In this document: piece after piece, positions 23,368 through 30,249 of the stretch
How positions within the stretch are numbered: the first letter of the stretch is position 1
Layout of the letters: each line of letters starts with the position of its first letter
Assembly (NCBI GenBank): GCA_964496975.1
Contig: CAZCBN010000020.1
Coordinates: 1 to 36,006 of the forward strand
DNA length: 36,006 bases
DNA from: CAZCBN01 sp964496975
GTDB lineage: Bacteria; Planctomycetota; Phycisphaerae; Phycisphaerales; UBA1924
Direction: 5' to 3'
Notes under the pieces: generated by a model
What the model saw: the letters and a program-made list of their open reading frames with translations, nothing else
What the model was told of the DNA's origin: nothing
Database searches by the model: none
Made by a program: the position numbers and the translations under genes

Positions 23368-25338
23368 GTGCGAGCATTGAACAGACTCTTCGGCGTGGCG
23401 GCTGCGGCCGCGGTGTGGACAACGGCCGTCGCGCAGCCCGCGGCCCGGACGTGGCCCGTGTCGTTCGATCGCGACTGGCTCGACACCGCGGTGCCGGTGG
23501 AGGGGGCGATCGCGTTCGCGCTCTACACCGTGCACAACGGCGTGCTGAAGATGACCGCCCAGCTCTACCCGCTGCCCGACGACGCCGGGCGTGAGGGCGT
23601 GCTGGAGGTGCGGCCCCGCGCGAACGGCGCGGCGGAGCCGGGCGGCCCGTGGCAACGCGTCGCGACTGCGACCGTCGACGAAACGCTCTACGGCGGCCCG
23701 CAGCCCGAGACGAAGCGCTGGCTCCTGCACTTCCGCGTGGAGGGGTGGGACCACTCGCAGGACTGGGAGTACCGCGTCCTCGCGGCGGACGGCCGCGCGT
23801 CGTACGGGGGCGTGGTGCGGCGCGACCCTTCGGACCGGGAGGTCATCGTCGTCGCGAGCCTGAGCTGCAACTCCAACCAGGACCGCGGGCCGCGGGCCGA
23901 CATCGTGCACAATCTGCGGGCGCAGGACCCCGATCTGCTGTTCTTCGCGGGCGACCAGTCGTACGAGCACGAGACGCACTACGAGGCGTGGCTGCTCTTC
24001 GGCCGGCAGTTCGGCGAGCTGATGCGCGACCGGCCGACGGTGACGATCCCCGACGACCACGACGTGGGGCAGGGAAACCTGTGGGGCGAGGGGGGCGTCG
24101 CCGCGAGCGACAAGACGGGCGACAGCGGCGGCTACTTCTGGTCGGCCGACTACGTGCGGGCCGTCGAGGCCGCGCAGACCTGGCACCTGCCCGACCCGTA
24201 CGACCCTACGCCCGTGGCGCAGGGCATCGGCGTGTACTACACGTCGCTCCGCGTGGGCGGGGTGGACTTTGCGATCCTCGAGGACCGCAAGTTCAAGACC
24301 GGTCCCAACGGCCTCGTCCGCGCCGTCGGCCCCCGGCCCGACCATGTGAACGACCCCAAGCACGACCCCGCCGCGCTGGAGGTTCCCGAGGCCGAGCTGC
24401 TCGGCGCGCGGCAGCTCGCGTTCCTCGATGCGTGGGGCCGCGACTGGACCGGCGCCGAGTTCAAGGTCGCGCTCAGCCAGACCGTGTTCGGCAACGCCGC
24501 GCACCGCCACGGCCCGGGCCTCTGGAACGGCACGCCCGAAGTGGACCTGACCAAGCAGCGCGGCGCCCGGCTCGTCGCCGACCTGGACTCCAACGGGTGG
24601 CCCCGCCGCGGCCGCGACGAGGCGCTGGTCGCCCTACGAAAGGCCTTCGCCACGCACCTGTGCGGCGACCAGCACCTCGCGACGCTCGTGCACCACGGTG
24701 TGAACGAGTGGAACGATGCGATCGTCTCGCTCGCCTCGCCCGCGATCGTGAACTACTACGTCCGCTGGTGGGACCCCGCCGAGCCCGCGGTGAACCCCAT
24801 CTCGGGGGCGCTGCCCGACCTCGGCGGCTACCGCGACGCGTTCGACAACAAGCTGACGATGCTCGCGTACGTGAACCCCGACCCCGCGCGCGTCTACACG
24901 AAGGACGAGCGGGGCGTGCACTGGGGCCCGCGGGCCGAGGGGTACTCGATCGCGCGCTTCAACAAGCGCACGCGCGACGTCACCTACGAGGTGTGGCCCC
25001 GCATGATCGACGTGACGTCCCCCGACGCCGCGCCCTACGCCGGCTTCCCCGTCACGCTGAACCAGATGGACAACTACGCCCGCCGGCCCGCGGGCTACCT
25101 GCCCGAAATCCGCGTGCAGGGCGTGGACAAGCCGGTGTTCGAGGTGATCGACGAGCACTCCGGCGGGACGGTGTACACCCTCCGCGCGAAGGGCCCGGTC
25201 TTCCGCCCGCACGTCTTCCACGCGAGCACCACGCACACGGTGAAGATCAGCGGCCAGCCGGGCCCGCAGGCCGTGCTGAAGGGCCTGACGTCCACCCGAG
25301 AGCCCGACGATCGCGTCGAGACGGTGAGGCTGCCGTGA
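23368..25338 (+). CDS. Secreted PhoD-like phosphatase/phosphodiesterase
   Basis: A 656-residue protein with a signal peptide (LFGVAAAAAVWTTAVAQ), an N-terminal beta-sandwich domain (about 30-150) and a calcineurin-type metallophosphoesterase core. The metal ligands are visible in FFAGDQSYEHE (D196), IPDDHDVGQGN (D229-D232) and LCGDQHLATLVHH (D434, H436). PhoD proteins are extracellular alkaline phosphatases or phosphodiesterases needing Ca and Fe. GTG 23368 is favoured because it opens the signal peptide and a GAGAGG lies upstream. GTG 23254, seven bases after a TAAGGT box, is the rival and would add 38 low-complexity residues. The stop overlaps the start of the GH16 gene by four bases, so translation is coupled. 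The Tat twin-arginine signal of classical PhoD is not seen. Substrate is unknown; a phosphorylated glycan is possible. Confidence 0.85.
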   Translation: MRALNRLFGVAAAAAVWTTAVAQPAARTWPVSFDRDWLDTAVPVEGAIAFALYTVHNGVLKMTAQLYPLPDDAGREGVLEVRPRANGAAEPGGPWQRVATATVDETLYGGPQPETKRWLLHFRVEGWDHSQDWEYRVLAADGRASYGGVVRRDPSDREVIVVASLSCNSNQDRGPRADIVHNLRAQDPDLLFFAGDQSYEHETHYEAWLLFGRQFGELMRDRPTVTIPDDHDVGQGNLWGEGGVAASDKTGDSGGYFWSADYVRAVEAAQTWHLPDPYDPTPVAQGIGVYYTSLRVGGVDFAILEDRKFKTGPNGLVRAVGPRPDHVNDPKHDPAALEVPEAELLGARQLAFLDAWGRDWTGAEFKVALSQTVFGNAAHRHGPGLWNGTPEVDLTKQRGARLVADLDSNGWPRRGRDEALVALRKAFATHLCGDQHLATLVHHGVNEWNDAIVSLASPAIVNYYVRWWDPAEPAVNPISGALPDLGGYRDAFDNKLTMLAYVNPDPARVYTKDERGVHWGPRAEGYSIARFNKRTRDVTYEVWPRMIDVTSPDAAPYAGFPVTLNQMDNYARRPAGYLPEIRVQGVDKPVFEVIDEHSGGTVYTLRAKGPVFRPHVFHASTTHTVKISGQPGPQAVLKGLTSTREPDDRVETVRLP

Positions 25339-26234
25339 GGGACGTTGCGTGCATGCTTGTCGCGGCGTGCGCGGCATCGGCGGCGTGCGCCGATCCGGCG
25401 ACGACCGCAGGGGCCGCGGCGACCGCGGGGTCCGCCGACGCCGAGGGCTTTCGCCTCGTCTGGTCGCAGGAGTTTGACGCCGACGGGCCGCCCGACCCCG
25501 CCGTGTGGGTGCCCGAGGTCGGCTTCGCTCGCAACGAAGAGGCGCAGTGGTACCAGGCCGACAACGCGGCGGTGCGCGACGGGCTGCTGGTGATCGAGGC
25601 GAGGCGCGAGCGCGTCGACAACCCGGGGCACGTCTCGGGCTCGCGCCGCTGGCAGACCGCGCGGACGCACGCCGAGATCACCTCGGCCTCGCTCACCACG
25701 CGCGGCACCGCGACGTGGCTCTACGGCCGCTTTGTCATGCGGGCCCGCATCGACATCCGCCCCGGCCTCTGGCCCGCGTGGTGGACGCTCGGCGACGCCC
25801 GGCCGTGGCCCGGCTGCGGCGAGATCGACATCATGGAGTACTACGCGGGCAACGTGCTCGCGAACGCGTGCTGGCAATCCGCCGCGGGGCGATGGGGCCA
25901 GCACTGGGACAGCGTGCGCGTGCCCGTCGCCACGCTCGCGGAAGACACGCACGCCGACGCGGACGCCTGGGCACGCGAGTTCCACGTCTGGCAGATGGAC
26001 TGGACCGAGGACGAGATCCGCCTCTCGCTGGACGGCAAGGTGCTGAACGTCACGGACGTGCGAAAGACCGTCAACCCCGACGGCAGCAACCCCTTCCGCG
26101 AGCCGCACTCCATGCTCGTGAACCTCGCCGTGGGCGGCGTGAACGGCGGCCCGTTTGACCAGACGCAGTTCCCGGCGCGGTTCGAGGTGGACTACATCCG
26201 CGTCTACCAGCGCGAGCCGCAGAAAGCCGAGTGA
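25335..26234 (+). CDS. GH16 laminarinase-like endo-beta-glucanase
   Basis: A 299-residue exported enzyme. The N-terminus holds a short hydrophobic stretch with a lipobox-like VAAC, so it may be a lipoprotein. The mature GH16 jelly roll begins FRLVWSQEFDADG, and its second strand region (NEEAQWYQADNAAVRDGLL) is typical of GH16 laminarinases. The catalytic motif is GEIDIMEYY, with nucleophile E163, D165 and acid/base E168. The extra methionine bulge marks the laminarinase branch rather than xyloglucanases or lichenases. The family cleaves beta-1,3 and mixed-linkage glucans. It starts with GTG inside the PhoD stop (GTGA overlap); an ATG at 25353 is the alternative. The next gene begins one base after its stop. 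It complements the GH128 enzyme in function. Confidence 0.9.
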   Translation: MRDVACMLVAACAASAACADPATTAGAAATAGSADAEGFRLVWSQEFDADGPPDPAVWVPEVGFARNEEAQWYQADNAAVRDGLLVIEARRERVDNPGHVSGSRRWQTARTHAEITSASLTTRGTATWLYGRFVMRARIDIRPGLWPAWWTLGDARPWPGCGEIDIMEYYAGNVLANACWQSAAGRWGQHWDSVRVPVATLAEDTHADADAWAREFHVWQMDWTEDEIRLSLDGKVLNVTDVRKTVNPDGSNPFREPHSMLVNLAVGGVNGGPFDQTQFPARFEVDYIRVYQREPQKAE

Positions 26235-26235
26235 C

Positions 26236-27675
26236 ATGACGCGCGGATGCATCGCATTCCTGACACTCCTCTGCGGGTTCGGGGCCGCGTCAGCCGGCCA
26301 GCCCGCAGCGCACACCGAAGCGAGCAAGCCCAACGTCCTCGTCATCCTCGCGGATGACCTCGGCTACGCCGACGTCGGCTTTCACGGCAGCCGCGAGATC
26401 CCGACGCCGCACATCGACCGCATCGCCGCAGAGGGCGCGATGTTCCCGCAGGGCTACGTCTCGGGCGCGGTGTGCGCCCCGAGCCGCGCGGGGCTCATCA
26501 CGGGGCGCTACCAGGACCGCTTCGGCTCCTCGCGGAACCCGACGGTCGACCCGAGCATGCCCAACGGCGTGCCGCGCAGCGAGCGCATGATCTCCGAGCT
26601 GCTGAAGCCCGCCGGCTACCGCACGATGGCCGTCGGCAAATGGCACATGGGCACCTTCCCGGGCCTGCACCCGCAGGACCGCGGCTTCGACGAGAGCTTC
26701 GGCCTGCTCGAAGGCGGCTGCGATTACTTCGCCGACAACCTCACGCTCAACGACTTCTCCGAGGTCACGACCGACTGGGGCTGGTACAAGATCAAGCTCC
26801 GGCGCAACGGCGTGCCCGTCTCGTCCACCGGGTATGTCACCGACCTCTTCAGCGACGCCGCCGCCGACTTCATCCGCCGACAAACGCCCGAGACGCCCTT
26901 CTTCCTCTACCTCGCGTACAACGCGCCGCACGGCCCGTTGCAGGCGACCGAGGCCGGCCTCGCCCGCTTCGCCCACATCGAGGACCCCCGCCGCCGCACC
27001 TACGCCGCGATGGTCGCCGCGATGGACGACGGCATCGGCCGCGTGCTCGCCGCGCTCGATGCGACCGGCGCCGCCCAACGCACCATCGTCTTCTTCCTGT
27101 CTGACAACGGCGGCCCCATCGCCGACAACGCGTCGAGCAACGCCCCGCTCCGCGGCCGCAAGGGCGATTCGTGGGAGGGCGCTCTCCGCGTGCCCTTCGC
27201 CCTTCGCTGGCCCGGCGTCGTGACACCCGGCACCGTCTACGAGCACCCGATCATCGCGCTCGATATCTGCGCGACCGTCGTCGCGGCCGCCGGCCCCGAG
27301 GCCCGCGCGGCGATCCTGCCCGACAAGCCGCTCGACGGCGTCGACCTCGCCCCCTTCCTGACCCGGGCGACCAGCGGCGCGCCGCACGACGCACTCTACT
27401 GGCGTTGGTTCGACGACGACCGCTACGCCGTGCGCGACAGCCGCCACAAACTCATCGTCTCGCGCGACGGAAAGGGCCCGCGCGGCCTGTTTGATCTCAG
27501 CGCCGACATCGCCGAGCGCACCGACCTGCTCCGCGCCCCGAGCCCCTCGCCCGAGGCCGAAGCTGAAGCTGAAGCCGAGGCCGCGCGGCTGACCGCCCTC
27601 GCCGAGGCGTGGATGCGCGACCTGGTCCCGCCGGCGTACCCGCCCCTCAGCGGCCGGTGGAGGCCCGGAAAGTGA
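26236..27675 (+). CDS. S1 family sulfatase (arylsulfatase-like)
   Basis: A 479-residue exported sulfatase. The signal peptide reads MTRGCIAFLTLLCGFGAASA. Typical S1 features follow: metal-binding LVILADDLGYADVGF, formylglycine motif CAPSRAGL (C80), GKWHMGT, APHGPL, and SDNGGP. Unlike the sulfatase at 13399, it keeps the GKWH histidine. It lacks a discoidin domain and ends with a short EA repeat followed by a helical tail. The ATG stands one base after the GH16 stop, and the stop overlaps the GTG of the FGE gene. This places a sulfatase, its activating enzyme and a glucanase in one transcript. The substrate is likely a sulfated polysaccharide, which is inferred from the neighbours. Confidence 0.93.
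   Translation: MTRGCIAFLTLLCGFGAASAGQPAAHTEASKPNVLVILADDLGYADVGFHGSREIPTPHIDRIAAEGAMFPQGYVSGAVCAPSRAGLITGRYQDRFGSSRNPTVDPSMPNGVPRSERMISELLKPAGYRTMAVGKWHMGTFPGLHPQDRGFDESFGLLEGGCDYFADNLTLNDFSEVTTDWGWYKIKLRRNGVPVSSTGYVTDLFSDAAADFIRRQTPETPFFLYLAYNAPHGPLQATEAGLARFAHIEDPRRRTYAAMVAAMDDGIGRVLAALDATGAAQRTIVFFLSDNGGPIADNASSNAPLRGRKGDSWEGALRVPFALRWPGVVTPGTVYEHPIIALDICATVVAAAGPEARAAILPDKPLDGVDLAPFLTRATSGAPHDALYWRWFDDDRYAVRDSRHKLIVSRDGKGPRGLFDLSADIAERTDLLRAPSPSPEAEAEAEAEAARLTALAEAWMRDLVPPAYPPLSGRWRPGK
27553..27582. repeat. Glu-Ala repeat near the sulfatase C-terminus
   Basis: Five successive Glu-Ala codon pairs near the C-terminus of the sulfatase, using GAGGCC and GAAGCT variants. It likely forms a short charged helix before the last 30 residues. 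Confidence 0.75.
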
Positions 27676-28685
27676 ACCGCGCGCTCGCCGTGTGCGCAGC
27701 CCTCCGCGCGGCCTGCGCGGCGGCCGCGGCATCGACCGCGCCGCCGGCCCCCCCCGCGCCGAGCCACGCCGCCGCACCGGACGCCGCACGAAACCCCGCA
27801 TCGGACGTTGAGGGCATGGTGCTCATCCCGGGCGGCACCTTCGTCATGGGCAGCGACGACGGCTACCCCGAAGAGCGCCCCGCGCGCGAGGTCGCCGTCT
27901 CACCCTTCCTGATCGACCGCACCGAGGTGACCAACCGCGCCTTCGCCGCGTTTGTGAAGGCCACGGGATATGTGACGCTCGCCGAGCGCACGCCGAGCCG
28001 CGAGGCCTACCCCGATGCCGACGCGGCGCTCCTCGTGCCCGGCTCCGGCGTGTTCGTGCCGCCGGAGCACGGCGCCCGCGCGGGCCACCTCTCATGGTGG
28101 CGCTACGTGCCCGGCGCATGCTGGAAGCACCCCGAGGGCCCGGGCAGCACCATCGACCACCGCGTTGACCACCCCGTGGTGCACGTCGCCTACGAGGACG
28201 CGCAGGCCTTCGCCGCCTGGGCCGGCAAGCGACTGCCGACCGAGGCCGAGTGGGAACGCGCCGCTCGCGGCGGCCTGCGCCACGCGACCTACGTCTGGGG
28301 CGATGAGCACGAGCCCCGGGGCCTCCCGATGGCCAACACCTGGCAGGGCGACTTCCCCTTCACCAACACCGCGCGCGACGGCCACGAACGCACCGCGCCC
28401 GTCGGCCGCTACGCGCCCAACGCCTTCGGCCTCTTCGATGTCGCGGGCAACGTTTGGGAGTGGACCAGCACGCAGGCCCCCGACGGCTCGCGGCTCACCA
28501 AGGGCGGCTCGTTCCTCTGCGCCGAGAGTTCCTGCCGGCGAGACCGCCCCGCCGCACGCAGCGCCGTCACGCCCGACACATCCACCAACCACATCGGCTT
28601 CCGCTGCGTCAAAGACATCGCGCCGGCACCGCCGCTCACCCAGACCAACAGCGGGCCCGCACGCGATACAACCACGCCCGACTAG
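27672..28685 (+). CDS. Formylglycine-generating enzyme (sulfatase-modifying factor)
   Basis: A 337-residue protein of the FGE-sulfatase family, which oxidises the CxPSR cysteine of sulfatases to formylglycine using oxygen and copper. Family signatures are EGMVLIPGGTFVMGSDDG, IDRTEVTNRAFAAFV, RLPTEAEWERAARGG and GNVWEWTS. The active-site pair is conserved as FLCAESSCRRDR (C283 and C288), the same four-residue spacing as the human enzyme. This is therefore a catalytic FGE, not one of the many cysteine-less relatives. The N-terminus (LAVCAALRAACAAAAAS) looks like an export signal. The GTG start overlaps the stop of the sulfatase gene and follows a TGGAGG. It probably serves both sulfatases in the window. 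Confidence 0.92.
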   Translation: MNRALAVCAALRAACAAAAASTAPPAPPAPSHAAAPDAARNPASDVEGMVLIPGGTFVMGSDDGYPEERPAREVAVSPFLIDRTEVTNRAFAAFVKATGYVTLAERTPSREAYPDADAALLVPGSGVFVPPEHGARAGHLSWWRYVPGACWKHPEGPGSTIDHRVDHPVVHVAYEDAQAFAAWAGKRLPTEAEWERAARGGLRHATYVWGDEHEPRGLPMANTWQGDFPFTNTARDGHERTAPVGRYAPNAFGLFDVAGNVWEWTSTQAPDGSRLTKGGSFLCAESSCRRDRPAARSAVTPDTSTNHIGFRCVKDIAPAPPLTQTNSGPARDTTTPD

Positions 28686-28715
28686 CCCGCGCAGGCCCCG
28701 CGAGCCGCCACCGCG

Positions 28716-30176
28716 TCACACGAGCATCCCGAGGTGCGTCGCGGGATCCAGCGGGTTCAGGAAACGCGTGATGTTCGGGAACACCGTCGCCGCCTCGGAC
28801 ATCGGCACGCCGAGCCACCGGGCAAACTCAAAGCCGTACTCGTCCACCGCCGTCGTCGGGATGATCGTGCCGCGGCGGATGGCGTCGGGCCCGTTCTCCG
28901 CCAGGACGGGGAACGAGCCGAACATGCGCCGCCCGCGGAGCTGCGACCCGCCCATCACAAAGTGATGCCCGCCCCACGCGTGGTCCGAGCCGTTGCCGTT
29001 GGAGTTCAGCGTGCGTCCGAAGTCCGACGCGGTGAAGGTCGTGACGCTGTCGCGCATCCCGAGCTCGCCCAGCGCACCCCAGAAGAACTTGATCGCCGCG
29101 TTCACCTGAGAGAGCCGCGAGGCGTGGTCGCCGTCCGTGGCGTCGGTGCCGATGATGCCGTCGTGGTTGTCAAACCCGCCCGTCGACACGAAGAAGATCT
29201 GCCGCTGATGCCGGAGCGACGTCCGCCCGATCGCGATCAGCCGCGCCACGTGCGAGAGCTGCGTCGCCAGCGAGTTGTTCGGCGGCAGGGGCGTCGCCAG
29301 CGAGACGGTCGAGACCGCGTCGGAGATGAAGTCGCCGTTGATGACCGCCTTGTCCGCCACGTCCGCGAGGGCCCGCTGCATCGCGTGCGGGTTCGGGTGG
29401 CTCGGGTCACGCGCGGCGGCGAACATGTCGATGAGCGCCGTGTACATCGCCGCGTCCGTCGCGTTCGACGACGACGCCAGCTCCGCCGGTCCCGCCGTCG
29501 CGGGGTTGCTCAGGCTGTACGGCACCACGTTCCGCCCCGCGAGGAACTGGCTCTGCCCCGCGAGCGAAATGTTCATCGACACCGACGCGTCCGGGTTCGC
29601 CCCCTGCGCCTGCAGCAGGTCCGCGATGCGCCCGCCCCAGCCGAGCCCGTCGATCGCGTCGGGCCGCGACGCCTGCCACTGCTCCTGCTGCACGTTGTGC
29701 GCGAACAGCTGCCGCGGCAGCACCACCGAGCCCGCGTTGTACTGCGCCTTCGTCGTCGGCACCACAAGCGTGCCCACGTTCGCGAGGATCGACATGTTCC
29801 CCTGCTCGAAGAGCTGCGCCACGTCCGCCATCGCCGGGTGCAGCCCGAAGCGCCGGCCGCCCGTGTTCACCGGGCTGATGACGTTCTGCTCGAGCAAAGG
29901 CCGGCCCACCGCGAGCGTGCCGCGGATCGCCGCGTAGTCCTCGTAGTTCTCGGGGCCGCCGTCGAGCGGGATCACCGTGTTGCCGCTGTCGTTCCCGCCG
30001 AACAGGAACACGCACACGAGCGCCCGGTAATCGGCGAACACCGAGCCGTCCAGCAGCGCCGCCATCGACCGCATGTTGAACAGCTGGCTCGTGATGCCCG
30101 CGAGCCCCATCGCCGCGCAGGAGCCGCGGCGGAGGAACGAGCGACGGTTGATGAGTGCGTCAAGGTTGTCGTTCAT
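28716..30176 (-). CDS. Tat-exported DUF1501 protein
   Basis: A 486-residue protein with a twin-arginine signal, NRRSFLRRG followed by CAAMGLAGITSQLF, so it is exported folded. The body is DUF1501, which belongs to the alkaline phosphatase/sulfatase superfamily; visible family segments include CVFLFGGNDSGNTVIP and FFVSTGGFDNHD near the middle and a DFGRTLNSNGNGSDHAWGGH region. DUF1501 genes are very frequent in planctomycetes, usually next to DUF1800 or DUF1553 genes, and their biochemical role is unknown. It starts 73 bases after the DUF1800 gene on the same strand and is probably cotranscribed. Only a weak AAGG precedes the ATG. It converges on the FGE gene with a 30-base gap that holds no clear terminator. 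Confidence 0.9.
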   Translation of the reverse strand: MNDNLDALINRRSFLRRGSCAAMGLAGITSQLFNMRSMAALLDGSVFADYRALVCVFLFGGNDSGNTVIPLDGGPENYEDYAAIRGTLAVGRPLLEQNVISPVNTGGRRFGLHPAMADVAQLFEQGNMSILANVGTLVVPTTKAQYNAGSVVLPRQLFAHNVQQEQWQASRPDAIDGLGWGGRIADLLQAQGANPDASVSMNISLAGQSQFLAGRNVVPYSLSNPATAGPAELASSSNATDAAMYTALIDMFAAARDPSHPNPHAMQRALADVADKAVINGDFISDAVSTVSLATPLPPNNSLATQLSHVARLIAIGRTSLRHQRQIFFVSTGGFDNHDGIIGTDATDGDHASRLSQVNAAIKFFWGALGELGMRDSVTTFTASDFGRTLNSNGNGSDHAWGGHHFVMGGSQLRGRRMFGSFPVLAENGPDAIRRGTIIPTTAVDEYGFEFARWLGVPMSEAATVFPNITRFLNPLDPATHLGMLV

Positions 30177-30249
30177 GGGGTGAGCCTTCTTCTGAGTTCA
30201 CCGGCGAACTGCCGCGAGAGCCAGCGTGCGAGTGGAGGGGGACCGGCCA

